A stretch of DNA of 64,000 bases from Nocardia sputorum (GTDB lineage: Bacteria; Actinomycetota; Actinomycetes; Mycobacteriales; Mycobacteriaceae): contig NZ_AP026978.1 of assembly GCF_027924405.1 (NCBI RefSeq), positions 4,712,001 to 4,776,000 of the forward strand, read 5' to 3'. Under the pieces are notes generated by a model. It searched no databases and was not told the origin of the DNA. It was given only the letters and a program-made list of their open reading frames with translations. The position numbers and the translations under genes were made by a program. Shown one piece after another: positions 10,817 to 19,525 of this stretch. Position 1 is the stretch's first letter. Every line of letters starts with the position of its first letter.

Positions 10817-11230
10817 CTACAGGTCGAAAAGCGGTCCGGTGATGGTCAATCCGAGTTCGTCGACATGGGCGAAGAACGCGAACAACATCAGGGCGGCGCC
10901 GGCCAGGGCCACGTCCTTGCTGAACTGGATCAGCTCGGTCTGCTTGGCCTCGCCATCGGTCTCCTGCCAGAACCGGTGCATCACGAAAGCGGTCGGCAGC
11001 AGCCCGAGGACGAGCAGCAGCGATCCGAGGTCGGCCCAAATGCCCAGCAGCACGCTCAGACCGCCGAGGGCGAACAGCGCGCCCGAGCCGAACACGGCGG
11101 CCTTGGCCATCGGCACGCCTTTACTCTGCGCATACCCCGCCATCGCTTCGGTGCGGGTGAAATGGCCGAGGGCGGAGGTCAGGAACAGCATCGCGAACAA
11201 CACGCGTCCGATCAGCACCACGACATCCAT
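10817..11230 (-). CDS. DoxX-family membrane protein
   Basis: 137 residues with four hydrophobic segments (opening VVVLIGRVLFAMLFLTSALGHF, then FGSGALFALGGLSVLLGIW, LLLVLGLLPTAFVMHRFW and VALAGAALMLFAFFAHV). The DoxX signature of a conserved His and Phe in helix 1 and a Phe/Trp-rich third helix is present. DoxX proteins act in quinone-linked or detoxifying membrane complexes; the partner is unknown. ATG at 11230 follows GAGGAG at six bases. It begins 24 bases after the AraC-type gene and is likely its co-transcribed target. Confidence 0.82.
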   Translation of the reverse strand: MDVVVLIGRVLFAMLFLTSALGHFTRTEAMAGYAQSKGVPMAKAAVFGSGALFALGGLSVLLGIWADLGSLLLVLGLLPTAFVMHRFWQETDGEAKQTELIQFSKDVALAGAALMLFAFFAHVDELGLTITGPLFDL

Positions 11231-11254
11231 GTCCAGCTCCTCGCTGTCGGGCAA

Positions 11255-12154
11255 CTACGTCCTCGTCGGCATGACCTTGGCGGTGACCTCGTTGCGGAAA
11301 CGTAGCGAATTCTTGGCGTATTCCAGGGGGGCCATACCCACTTCCGTGGTGAACTCACGCGAGAAGTGCGCTTGGTCGAAATATCCGAGATCCGCGGCCA
11401 ACGCGGCGAGGTCTTCGGTACGGCCTTTCGCGAGCAGTTCGGCGCCGTCCTGCAACCGGTAACGCCGCAGCACCCATTTCGGTCCCGCGCCGACGTACCG
11501 GCGGAACATGCGCTGCAGCGTGCGGGCGGGCACGCCGAACCGCTCGGCGATCTGATCGACCCTGGTCAGCTCCTGGTCGGTGGCCATGGCATCGACGATG
11601 CGCAGCACCAGCCGGTAGGTCGGGTCCTCGACCGCGGGACGGTCCGCGAGGTACTCCTCGACGACGCGGCAGCGCTGGTCGACCGTCGGCGCGTCGAGCA
11701 CCCGCTCGGTCAGGCGCGCGCCTTCGGGCAGCACGTCGGCGACGGGCACCGCGCGGTCGCGCAACGAACCGACGTCCACGCCGGTGAACGCGCCGAATCC
11801 GCCCGCCCGGAAACGGATTCCGAACGTCTCACCGAGCCCGCCGAGTTCGCGCGTGAACTTCGTGGTGACCACACCGTTGACGAATCCGCCGGTCCGCGAC
11901 TCCGACCGTTCGAAGGTGACGTTCACGCTCGGATACGACAGCACCTCCGCCCGATACGGCGGCCTGCCGCGCAGGTCCCAGCGCACCGCCCAGTACCACT
12001 CGACGTAGCGGTCCACCACGGAGCCCGGCGGCACACGGACCAGGGACCGGTGCCTCGCCTGCTCGTCCGGATGCAGGATTCCCTTGGTGTCGGTGGGCGC
12101 GAGGGGATTGCGGGCCTGCGGCGGCTCGGCGGCGGGTTCGGCGCTACGCGGCAC
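11255..12154 (-). CDS. AraC-family transcriptional regulator
   Basis: 299 residues. The N-terminal ~190 residues form a ligand-sensing domain of the type in AraC regulators with a WYWAV-like opening (VVDRYVEWYWAVRW) and a GIRFRAGGFGAF segment. The C-terminal ~100 residues carry the AraC DNA-binding domain with two helix-turn-helix motifs (VDQIAERFGVPARTLQRMFRRYVG and LAALAADLGYFDQAHFSREF). GTG start at 12154 with AGAAAG upstream. Divergent from the VOC gene at 12207 with only 52 bases between, so one operator could control both. DoxX follows directly. Confidence 0.9.
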   Translation of the reverse strand: MPRSAEPAAEPPQARNPLAPTDTKGILHPDEQARHRSLVRVPPGSVVDRYVEWYWAVRWDLRGRPPYRAEVLSYPSVNVTFERSESRTGGFVNGVVTTKFTRELGGLGETFGIRFRAGGFGAFTGVDVGSLRDRAVPVADVLPEGARLTERVLDAPTVDQRCRVVEEYLADRPAVEDPTYRLVLRIVDAMATDQELTRVDQIAERFGVPARTLQRMFRRYVGAGPKWVLRRYRLQDGAELLAKGRTEDLAALAADLGYFDQAHFSREFTTEVGMAPLEYAKNSLRFRNEVTAKVMPTRT

Positions 12155-12206
12155 GATGTCGCTTTCTTACAAGACCCGCCGGCCGCGACCGGCAAAAGTA
12201 GTGGCC

Positions 12207-12677
12207 ATGACGAACACAGTGAATCCCATCGCCGACGGCTACCACTCGATCACCTGTTTCCTCGCGGTCGGTGACGGCAACAAGGCTATCGATTTCTACA
12301 CCGCCGTTTTCGAGGCCGAGGTGATCACTCGCAACGACCTGCCCGACGGCCAGCCGGCCCACGCGGAACTGAAGATCGGCGACTCGACCCTGCAGCTGGG
12401 AATGCCCATCCCGGACAACGGCGTGCTGGCGCCGAACGGCGAGTGGGTGCACACCTCGATCGTGCACTACTGCCCCGACGTCGACGCGGTGGTGCGGCGC
12501 GCCGTCGAACACGGCGCTCGCAAGGTCGAGGAGCCGCAGACCTTCGTGACCGGCGACCGGTTCGGCGTGGTGATCGATCCCTTCGGCCACCGCTGGGCGG
12601 TGCTCACCAAAGTGGAGGATGTCTCGCGCGAAGAGGCCGAGCGCCGGGTGAACGAATGGCTGGCCACCCAGGCCTGA
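12207..12677 (+). CDS. VOC-family (glyoxalase/PhnB-like) protein
   Basis: 156 residues of the vicinal oxygen chelate fold: two beta-alpha-beta-beta-beta modules (CFLAVGDGNKAIDFYTAVFEAEV... AELKIGDSTLQLG and SIVHYCPDVDAVVRRAVEHGA... GVVIDPFGHRWAVLT). The closing DPFGHRW is typical of PhnB-like members. It may be a metal-dependent enzyme or a binding protein; metal ligands are not certain and no substrate is implied. ATG at 12207 has no clear ribosome site. Divergent from the AraC-type gene, which may regulate it. Confidence 0.85.
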   Translation: MTNTVNPIADGYHSITCFLAVGDGNKAIDFYTAVFEAEVITRNDLPDGQPAHAELKIGDSTLQLGMPIPDNGVLAPNGEWVHTSIVHYCPDVDAVVRRAVEHGARKVEEPQTFVTGDRFGVVIDPFGHRWAVLTKVEDVSREEAERRVNEWLATQA

Positions 12678-12742
12678 CGGCTCGGCTGCCTCCGCGGTCG
12701 TTCTAGGGACGGCCTGCGGAGGCGGCGGCGGCGCGCCCCGGG

Positions 12743-14932
12743 TCAACTCAACCCGGCGGCGTCCATGCCGCGCAGTTCCTTCTTGAGATCCGCGATCTCG
12801 TCGCGCAACCGCCCGGCGAGTTCGAACTGCAGCTCGCGGGCCGCGTTCATCATCTGCGCGGTCAGCTCTTTGACCAGATCGGCGAGTTCGGCACGCGGCA
12901 TCGACTTGACGTCGCGGCCCTCGTAGACACCCGCGCTCACCGCCCGTCCGGGCTCGCCCTGCGCCCGCCTGCCGCGGCTGGCGTTGCGCCCGGAGCCGCC
13001 GACCTCGACCTCGGTCTCGTCGGCCTCGCGGTACACCTGGTCGAGGATGTCGGCGATCTTCTTGCGCAGCGGCTGCGGATCGATCCCCATCTCCTCGTTG
13101 TAGGCGATCTGTTTCGCGCGGCGGCGCTCGGTCTCGTCGATGGCGAACTGCATGGAGTCGGTGATCTTGTCCGCGTACATGTGCACTTCGCCGGAGACGT
13201 TGCGCGCGGCGCGGCCGATGGTCTGGATCAGCGCGGTGGTACTGCGGAGGAATCCTTCCTTGTCCGCGTCGAGGATCGCCACCAGCGACACCTCGGGCAG
13301 ATCGAGACCTTCGCGCAGCAGGTTGATGCCCACGAGCACGTCGTATTCGCCGAGCCGCAGCTGCCGCAGCAGCTCGACGCGGCGCAGCGTGTCGATCTCG
13401 GAGTGCAGGTAGCGCACCCGCACGCCAAGGCCGAGCAGGTAGTCGGTCAGATCCTCGGCCATCTTCTTGGTGAGCGTGGTCACCAGCACCCGCTCGTCGC
13501 GCTCGGTGCGTTCCCTGATCTCGTGGATCAGATCGTCGATCTGCCCCTTGGTCGGCTTCACCACGACCTTGGGGTCCACCAGGCCGGTCGGCCGGATGAC
13601 CTGCTCGACCACCTCACCGCCGGTCTGCCCGAGTTCGTACGGCCCCGGCGTGGCCGACAGGTACACCGTCTGCCCGATCCGGTCGGCGAATTCCTCCCAG
13701 GTCAGCGGACGGTTGTCCACCGCGGACGGCAACCGGAAGCCGTACTCCACCAGGTTGCGCTTGCGGGACATGTCGCCTTCGTACATCCCGCCGATCTGCG
13801 GGACGGTGTTGTGCGACTCGTCGATGACCAGTAGGAAGTCCTCCGGAAAGTAGTCCAGCAGCGTCGCGGGCGCCGAACCGGCCGGACGGCCGTCGATGTG
13901 GCGCGAGTAGTTCTCGATGCCGGAGCAGAACCCGACCTGCCGGATCATCTCCAAGTCGTACTGGGTGCGCATGCGCAGCCGCTGGGCCTCCAGCAGTTTG
14001 CCCTGCCGCTCCAACTCGGCGAGCCGATCCTCCAGTTCGGCCTCGATGTCGCGCACCGCGCGTTCCATTCGCTCCGGTCCCGCCACGTAGTGGGTGGCGG
14101 GGAAGATCCGCACCATGTCGACCTGGCGGACGACGTCGCCGGTGAGCGGGTGCAGGTAGTACAGCGCCTCGATCTCGTCGCCGAAGAACTCGATGCGAAC
14201 GGCGAGCTCCTCGTAGGACGGGATGATCTCCACCGTGTCGCCGCGCACCCGGAACGAGCCGCGGGTGAACGCCATGTCGTTGCGCGTGTACTGCACGTCG
14301 ACCAGCAGCCGTAGCAGCGCGTCCCGGTCGATCTCCGTGCCGACCTCCAGTTGCACCGAGCGGTCGAGATACGACTGCGGCGTGCCGAGGCCGTAGATGC
14401 ACGACACCGAGGCGACCACCACCACGTCGCGCCGGGACAGCAGGCTGGAGGTCGCCGAATGGCGCAACCGCTCGACGTCGTCGTTGATCGAGCTGTCCTT
14501 CTCGATGTAGGTGTCGGTCTGCGCGATGTACGCCTCGGGTTGGTAGTAGTCGTAGTAGGAGACGAAGTACTCGACGGCGTTGTTGGGCAGCATCTCGCGC
14601 AGTTCGTTGGCCAGCTGGGCGGCGAGCGTCTTGTTCGGCGCCATCACCAGCGTGGGCCGCTGCAACCGCTCGATCAGCCAGGCCGTGGTGGCCGACTTTC
14701 CCGTGCCGGTGGCGCCGAGCAGCACCACGTCGCGCTCCCCCGCCTTGATCCTGCGCTCCAGCTCGGCGATCGCGGCCGGCTGGTCGCCCGCCGGCTGGTG
14801 TTCGCTGACCACCTCGAACCGGCCGCCGACGCGCTCGATCTCGCCGACGGGGCGGAACTCCGAGTGCGCGAGCGGCTGCTCGGCGGCCCTGTCCTCGAAG
14901 CCCTCCGCCGGAATCTCGGTTGCGAATGCCAT
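12743..14932 (-). CDS. uvrB: UvrABC excinuclease subunit B
   Basis: About 729 residues. UvrB is the helicase-like damage verification subunit of excision repair. Visible are Walker A GATGTGKS, the beta-hairpin segment [25 protein letters not shown], the DEAD-like VIDESHN, motif V/VI ([26 protein letters not shown]) and a C-terminal UVR motif ([37 protein letters not shown]) that contacts UvrA/UvrC. The open frame extends past 15150, but ATG at 14932 fits best: TAGGCT lies exactly seven bases before it, indicating a leaderless mRNA (GTG at 14938 is an alternative). A CRP-type palindrome lies about 85 bases upstream. Confidence 0.97.
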   Translation of the reverse strand: MAFATEIPAEGFEDRAAEQPLAHSEFRPVGEIERVGGRFEVVSEHQPAGDQPAAIAELERRIKAGERDVVLLGATGTGKSATTAWLIERLQRPTLVMAPNKTLAAQLANELREMLPNNAVEYFVSYYDYYQPEAYIAQTDTYIEKDSSINDDVERLRHSATSSLLSRRDVVVVASVSCIYGLGTPQSYLDRSVQLEVGTEIDRDALLRLLVDVQYTRNDMAFTRGSFRVRGDTVEIIPSYEELAVRIEFFGDEIEALYYLHPLTGDVVRQVDMVRIFPATHYVAGPERMERAVRDIEAELEDRLAELERQGKLLEAQRLRMRTQYDLEMIRQVGFCSGIENYSRHIDGRPAGSAPATLLDYFPEDFLLVIDESHNTVPQIGGMYEGDMSRKRNLVEYGFRLPSAVDNRPLTWEEFADRIGQTVYLSATPGPYELGQTGGEVVEQVIRPTGLVDPKVVVKPTKGQIDDLIHEIRERTERDERVLVTTLTKKMAEDLTDYLLGLGVRVRYLHSEIDTLRRVELLRQLRLGEYDVLVGINLLREGLDLPEVSLVAILDADKEGFLRSTTALIQTIGRAARNVSGEVHMYADKITDSMQFAIDETERRRAKQIAYNEEMGIDPQPLRKKIADILDQVYREADETEVEVGGSGRNASRGRRAQGEPGRAVSAGVYEGRDVKSMPRAELADLVKELTAQMMNAARELQFELAGRLRDEIADLKKELRGMDAAGLS

Positions 14933-14939
14933 GCTCACC

Positions 14940-14945
14940 AGCCTA
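14940..14945 (-). promoter_or_regulatory. uvrB -10 hexamer of a leaderless promoter
   Basis: TAGGCT on the minus strand, seven bases before the uvrB ATG, which would place transcription start at the initiation codon. Confidence 0.6.
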
Positions 14946-15016
14946 GGCCCACCCACCGACAGGTTCCCGGGTGCAGTCGGACGGTCACCGACCGGCACCG
15001 ACCGAGTAACCGTCAC

Positions 15017-15032
15017 TGTGATCTCGATCACG
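15017..15032. promoter_or_regulatory. CRP/Cmr-type cAMP receptor protein site
   Basis: TGTGATCTCGATCACG matches the mycobacterial CRP pattern TGTGANNTNNNTCACA at every defined base except the last. It lies 85-100 bases upstream of uvrB and may serve either divergent transcript. Sequence match seen; function inferred. Confidence 0.5.
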
Positions 15033-15466
15033 TCGAGGCGGCGGCGTCTCACCGCGCCGACGAGGCGTCGGGGTGCGCCGCCGAGCCGCCCGCCACTTCC
15101 CGAAGACGCCGCCGATCGGCGAGCCGACCGGCCCCGGGCGGCCGCCGCAGGCAATGAGGAATGCGCGAAAGCCGATAGGGGTATACCGAAAACAACCGGC
15201 CCGCAACACTTTCGCCGAGCACCCGCAGTCAGGCGCCGCGATCACCCCCGGGGGCCGGACAGTTACCGCGGACGGCCGCGCGAGCGCGTGCCCGCCGACG
15301 CATCGCACAACCGCGTCGAGGCCACTGCGAGCGGACCGTTACATGTCCGAAATGTCCGTTGCCGCAACAGGTTTCGTGCGGGCGAACACCTTATCGCGAA
15401 CCGCGCGGCGACCCCGCGCCAGGTGTAACCTGATCTGGTTGTTCGGACGTGGTGAAGGACAAAGCC

Positions 15467-16117
15467 ATGAGCGGTCTGCTTCCATTGCTCGTCGCCGTGC
15501 CGGCCGTGACCGGCCTCGCCGGGTACGTCGCCAGGGATATCCGCGCGGTGGTTCCCTCCGTCACCGGCGCCGCCACGGCCGCCCCACCGGGGCCGATCGC
15601 CGCGGCCACACCGGCGCCGCACCGGCCCAGGGTGGAGTTCTTCAATCTGGCCGAATTGACCAATACCGACGCCAAGGGCTTCGTCCGCCCGGTCGATCGT
15701 TTCCACGCCGAGCCGTGGGGCCTGTACATGGCCCGCCGGGTCGGCGGACCGGATTCGCACTACCTCGAATCCTGGTTGCTGCCCCAACTCTCACTGCGGG
15801 CGACGCTGGCGCGGACCAACCCGGCACACCACCGGGAACCGGTCTACCGCCTCGACGTCGGGGAGTTCACCCGCGTCGGCCAGAAGCGCTGGAAGGCGGT
15901 GGACCAGTACTTGTCCATCGCCGTGCGCCGCGGGCGCACCGCCGAACTACTCGGGGTCGACGAGCTGCTCGCCGCGCACGCCGCCGGGCTGGTCGACACG
16001 GCGCAGGCGCACCGGGCGTTCGAGCGGGCCACGGCCGTGCTGGACGGGCTGGCCGCGCACGAGCACCGCGTGGAGAGCTGGCTGGCCACCCACGGCATCG
16101 TCCTCACGTGGATGTAG
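15467..16117 (+). CDS. DUF402 protein with N-terminal hydrophobic segment
   Basis: 216 residues. Residues 1-25 (GLLPLLVAVPAVTGLAGYVARDI) form one hydrophobic helix, a likely membrane anchor or uncleaved signal. After an Ala/Pro linker, residues 50-216 are a DUF402 domain (RVEFFNLAELTNTDAKGFVRPV, EPWGLYMARR, YRLDVGEFTRVGQKRWKAVDQYLSIAV). DUF402 includes nucleoside di/triphosphatases and FomD. ATG at 15467 has AAGGA eight bases upstream. The domain repeats, with close similarity, in the next gene, so this is a tandem duplication in which one copy gained an N-terminal segment. Catalytic competence is not proven. Confidence 0.78.
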   Translation: MSGLLPLLVAVPAVTGLAGYVARDIRAVVPSVTGAATAAPPGPIAAATPAPHRPRVEFFNLAELTNTDAKGFVRPVDRFHAEPWGLYMARRVGGPDSHYLESWLLPQLSLRATLARTNPAHHREPVYRLDVGEFTRVGQKRWKAVDQYLSIAVRRGRTAELLGVDELLAAHAAGLVDTAQAHRAFERATAVLDGLAAHEHRVESWLATHGIVLTWM

Positions 16118-16173
16118 CCCGCGGATTACTGCCCCGGCTCGACGCGTCGAGAACGGCGGTAGATCCTTGATAC

Positions 16174-16698
16174 ATGACGCAGGCACCCATCGTCGACGTG
16201 CACCGGCCCAAAGTGGAGTACTTCAACATCGCGGATCTGACGAACACGGATCCGAAAGGCTTCGTGCGCCCGGTCGAGAAGTACCACGTCGAGCCGTGGG
16301 GCCTGTACATGGCCCGCACCTCGGATCATCCGCAGTTCCACTACATCGAGTCGTGGTTGCTGCCCAAGCTGCACCTGCGCGCGACGATCTTCCACTATCT
16401 TCCGGCGCATCGGCGCGACCAGGACTTCTACCTCGACATCGGTGATTTCACGGCGGTCGCCCCGAAGAAGTGGAAGTCCGTCGATCACTACCTCGACATC
16501 GTCGTGCGCTCCGCGCGCGAGACCCAACTGCTCGACGTCGACGAGCTGATCGCCGCCCACGCCGCCGGGCTGATCAGCCTCGCCGACGCCGAGGCCGCCG
16601 TGCAGCACGCGACCGCCGCCATCGACGGCATCGCCGCCAACGGCCACACCTTCGAGGGCTGGCTGGAAACCATGGACATCACCTTGACCTGGCTGTAG
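16174..16698 (+). CDS. DUF402 protein, Rv1632c-type
   Basis: 174-residue DUF402 domain without extra segments: VEYFNIADLTNTDPKGFVRPVEKYHVEPWGLYMAR, then the acidic cluster FYLDIGDFTAVAPKKWKSVDHYLDIVV that in characterised members binds divalent metal and nucleotide phosphates. It occupies the Rv1632c position between uvrB and coaE, so this is probably the ancestral copy and the gene at 15467 its duplicate. Likely cytosolic. Substrate unknown; a nucleotide phosphatase role is inferred from the family. It converges on coaE with 30 bases between stops. Confidence 0.82.
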   Translation: MTQAPIVDVHRPKVEYFNIADLTNTDPKGFVRPVEKYHVEPWGLYMARTSDHPQFHYIESWLLPKLHLRATIFHYLPAHRRDQDFYLDIGDFTAVAPKKWKSVDHYLDIVVRSARETQLLDVDELIAAHAAGLISLADAEAAVQHATAAIDGIAANGHTFEGWLETMDITLTWL

Positions 16699-16728
16699 CC
16701 CAAGCCGTGTGGCACACTCGCCGGTCCG

Positions 16729-17940
16729 CTAGGGCGCCGACGAATCCCGCCAAGCGAGCGCCCTGGGATAAGCGGCGTCGAACCAGGGCTCCTTGACCCC
16801 GAGATAGACCGCGGTCGCCTCCGCGCCGCTCAGTCCAGCCGCCTTGGCTTCGCCCTCGCGCTTCACGGCGACATACTCCGCGCGGGCCTCGGCGTCGGCC
16901 CGCAGCCAGTCCCGCAGCAGCAGCGCGTACTGCTGCCCGGGCGAACCGTCGACGCGCACGTGCACGTTGGCCAACCGGCCCGGATCGGCGCTCTGATGAA
17001 AGCGCTTGGTCCACAGCGTGAGGTCTACACCCGCGGGGTCCTGCGGCGTCGGCTTGGGATTGTCCTGGGTGTTCTCCGGCCGCACGGGGAATCCCGCCGC
17101 ACCGAGGGCGTCGCGCAGGCCGTCGGCGGCGGCCAGATCGGCGACGGTGATCTGCAGATCGATCACATCCTTGGCGGGCAACCCCGGCACCGAGGTGGAA
17201 CCGATGTGATCGATCCGGGACGCGGCGCCGCCGCAGGCCACCCACAACCGGGCGATCAGCCGCTGCGCGTGCGCCGGCCAGGACGGATCGGCGGGCACGA
17301 GCCGGATGTCGCCGCGGCGCGCGGGCGTCCCGGCCCGCAGGTTCCGCTCGAACGGCACCAAACGCTCGGCCCACAGCCTGCGTACCTCGGCCTCGACCGC
17401 ACCCGGCGCGCCGCTGTTGTCCAGCAATACATCGGCAACGGCCCGGCGCTGTTCGTCGGTGGCTTGTGCGGAAATACGCGCGCGCGCATCGGCTTCGGCG
17501 ACGCCACGGAATTCCACCAGACGGCGGATACGCGTTTCGGCATCGACGTCGACAATGAGCACGAGATTCATCAGCGGCGCCAGACCGTTTTCCACCAGAA
17601 GCGGAATATCCTGCACCACAACGGCGTCCGCGGGCGCGGCGGCGATCAATTCCGCCGTGCGTTTTCCGACGAGTGGGTGGGTGATCGAATTCAGTTTCGC
17701 GCGCGCCGCGTCGTCACCGAAGGCCTTGGCCGCCAAGGCCGACCGATCGAGGCTGCCGTCCGCCGCGAGGATGTCGGCGCCGAACGCATCCACCAGCGCG
17801 GCCAGGCCCTCGGTGCCCGGCTCCACCACCTCCCGGGCGATCAGGTCGGAATCGATGACCACCGCGCCGAGGTCGGCGAGCGCCCGGGCCACCGTCGACT
17901 TCCCCGCTCCCATGCCTCCGGTGAGGCCGATTCGTAACAT
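16729..17940 (-). CDS. coaE: Dephospho-CoA kinase fused to GrpB-like domain
   Basis: 403 residues. Residues 1-200 are dephospho-CoA kinase, the last step of CoA synthesis: P-loop GLTGGMGAGKST, DSDLIAREVVEPG and VVQDIPLLVENGL. Residues 210-403 are a GrpB/UPF0157 domain (LVPADPSWPAHAQRL, RIDHIGSTSVPGLPAKDVIDLQI) of the nucleotidyltransferase fold. The same fusion and length are found in M. tuberculosis CoaE (Rv1631). ATG at 17940 gives MLRIGLTGGMGAGKS. In mycobacteria rpsA is next door; here about 4 kb is inserted between them. Confidence 0.95.
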   Translation of the reverse strand: MLRIGLTGGMGAGKSTVARALADLGAVVIDSDLIAREVVEPGTEGLAALVDAFGADILAADGSLDRSALAAKAFGDDAARAKLNSITHPLVGKRTAELIAAAPADAVVVQDIPLLVENGLAPLMNLVLIVDVDAETRIRRLVEFRGVAEADARARISAQATDEQRRAVADVLLDNSGAPGAVEAEVRRLWAERLVPFERNLRAGTPARRGDIRLVPADPSWPAHAQRLIARLWVACGGAASRIDHIGSTSVPGLPAKDVIDLQITVADLAAADGLRDALGAAGFPVRPENTQDNPKPTPQDPAGVDLTLWTKRFHQSADPGRLANVHVRVDGSPGQQYALLLRDWLRADAEARAEYVAVKREGEAKAAGLSGAEATAVYLGVKEPWFDAAYPRALAWRDSSAP

Positions 17941-18246
17941 TCGACCAGTCTCGCATCCGGACCGGGCTCGGGCGTCCGCCGCCCCGATCGCGTCCACCCG
18001 GCCACGAAGCCGATTCGGTCGATTACCCGATGGGCCCGCGCATTCCACCACTCGCGGCGCCATTTGCCCGTTCCGTGACAACGCCGAGACCGATTCGCAA
18101 CAATTCCGGATGTTTGCCGTTGCGCGGCGGCGACTTTCCGACACGCCGAGGCAATTACTCGGGCAAAATACTCTGCCGAGCACTTTCGTTCCGCTAATCT
18201 TCGCCGTGGCGATCCAGGCCGACACCAGCGAAGCAAAGGAACACCA

Positions 18247-18459
18247 TTGGGCACCAGAATCAACCAGACGGGTCGCCACCGCCTGGGCATGGCGGGGCGA
18301 GTGCACTGCATTCAGATCCCCGCTGTCGCGGCGGCGCTCGCCGAGCACCGCCGCTCTTGGTTCACCGCGTTCATCAGTCCCGCGCGGCACAGTTTCGCTG
18401 CCATGCGGAACCGTCCGGCCGCACCCGCGGTCCGGTGGGTACCTGCTACCGCAAGCTGA
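18247..18459 (+). CDS. Possible small orphan gene, or the body of a short non-coding RNA
   Basis: 70 codons from TTG, with AAAGGA at six bases' spacing, a TAATCT hexamer about 47 bases upstream and a strong hairpin terminator 12 bases after the stop. The product (MGTRINQTGRHRLGMAGRV...) has no recognised domain, no clear signal peptide and ordinary composition. The boundary signals are better than the coding evidence. It could equally be a non-coding RNA of roughly 300 bases, or a frameshifted remnant. Confidence 0.3.
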   Translation: MGTRINQTGRHRLGMAGRVHCIQIPAVAAALAEHRRSWFTAFISPARHSFAAMRNRPAAPAVRWVPATAS

Positions 18460-18471
18460 ACCCGAGTTCGA

Positions 18472-18504
18472 AGTGGCCCAGCCTCTCGCCAAGGCTGGGC
18501 CACT
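18472..18504 (+). terminator. Intrinsic terminator
   Basis: Perfect 13-bp stem AGTGGCCCAGCCT / AGGCTGGGCCACT with a 7-base loop, followed by GTTTTG. The T run on the plus strand indicates rightward transcription ending here, from a source upstream in a region otherwise lacking genes. Confidence 0.8.
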
Positions 18505-19005
18505 GTTTTGCGCGCCCGGTTTCGCTGTGCGGCACGATGATCCGTCCACCGCATCACCCCTTGCGCAACCCGAAATGCAAGTACAGATGCAAGGTCGCTT
18601 ACCCGCGGTACCGCCCAGCGCTCCGGTAGGCACAGCACCCCACGATGGTTGCGGTCGCAGTAAAACCTCGAGTCGTGCGACGAACGACACCCTCGGTCCG
18701 TGTCGTGTGGAGGAATGTTTCCCGAATTCCGGGTGATTTTTCGCGCACGTCCGAGCGGGCGGTGCAGTGGTCGATCCCGAGCCGAGCCGTGCCGCCGTCC
18801 CCGGCAATGGACGGACCCGCGGTAAGGAAGACACGGCGCCGAAATACCGATACAGCAAAACGGTGACGGTGTTGGCGACGTGTACAGCGGCGTAATATCC
18901 GCCACATTCGAGCCCTACGGATTATCGATCCGGCGCATCTCCGGCAATCTCGGGTTACGACGCCAAAGACCGGCGATCCGCGCCTGCCACGGGGCATCGG
19001 CCGGG

Positions 19006-19260
19006 TCACGCGGTCGCGGAAGGGCGCCGCCGAGCCGGATTCGGCAGCCCCAGGGCGGTGTTGAGCCGGTAGGCCCCGCCCAACCCGTGGAAGATCGCCA
19101 TGCTCAGACCGCCGACGCCGATGCTCACCGCGCCGGCCCACGGATGATCGGCCAAGTCGGCCCAGTACACGATCAGCGCCGTCAGCAGCAGTCCGAGGAA
19201 TCCGGCCACGGAATTGCGCACGGGCGCGTTACCCGTCACGTTCGGGAACTCCTCCCCCAT
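19006..19260 (-). CDS. Small two-helix membrane protein of unknown function
   Basis: 84 residues with two hydrophobic segments (about 17-32, SVAGFLGLLLTALIVYW, and about 40-60, WAGAVSIGVGGLSMAIFHGL) and a basic C-terminus. It belongs to no family I recognise. ATG at 19260 has GAAAGG four bases upstream; an adjacent ATG at 19263 is nearly on top of that site. A longer open frame upstream is arginine-rich and unlikely. Monocistronic as far as can be seen. Confidence 0.6.
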   Translation of the reverse strand: MGEEFPNVTGNAPVRNSVAGFLGLLLTALIVYWADLADHPWAGAVSIGVGGLSMAIFHGLGGAYRLNTALGLPNPARRRPSATA

Positions 19261-19525
19261 CATCCCTTTCACTCTCGAGCTCGAGGGCCTGCGGGACGCG
19301 CTGCCGCAGCGCGTCGTCGCCTTGCTGCCACGCTTTTCACGACATCGCGCACGGGCCCGCGGAGCCGGGCTCCCGCGCGACGACGCCACCGGCACGCTAG
19401 ACCGGCACCAGCGCCCGCGCCGCGCGAACAGGGCGTCCGGCGTCGCCGTCGATTACGGCTTCCCAGCCGCCCTGCACATCCACGCAGAGCCGACGCCGCT
19501 CCGGAAGCACCGTGGCGGCTCGTAC

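Larger units (their letters stand above)
14933..15466. other. Divergent promoter region uvrB / DUF402 gene
   Basis: About 530 bases with no supportable gene. It contains the uvrB -10, the CRP-like site at 15017-15032, a GGTATACC palindrome at 15180-15187, and toward the right the TAACCT hexamer (15426-15431) probably driving the DUF402 gene at 15467. Long antisense frames crossing from uvrB are shadows. Confidence 0.5.
17941..19005. other. Sparse 1-kb stretch between coaE and a small membrane protein gene
   Basis: About 1,065 bases without a recognised gene and locally less GC-rich. The only organised feature is a possible short transcription unit: TAATCT at 18195-18200, AAAGGA at 18235-18240, a TTG-started 70-codon frame (18247-18459) and a perfect 13-bp hairpin with a T run at 18472-18508. 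From 18510 to 19005 I see nothing supportable. Confidence 0.5.

Noticed and set aside
14933..15154. Longer uvrB start
   Set aside because: The added residues are Arg/Ser-rich and unlike any UvrB; TAGGCT seven bases before 14932 gives a better start.
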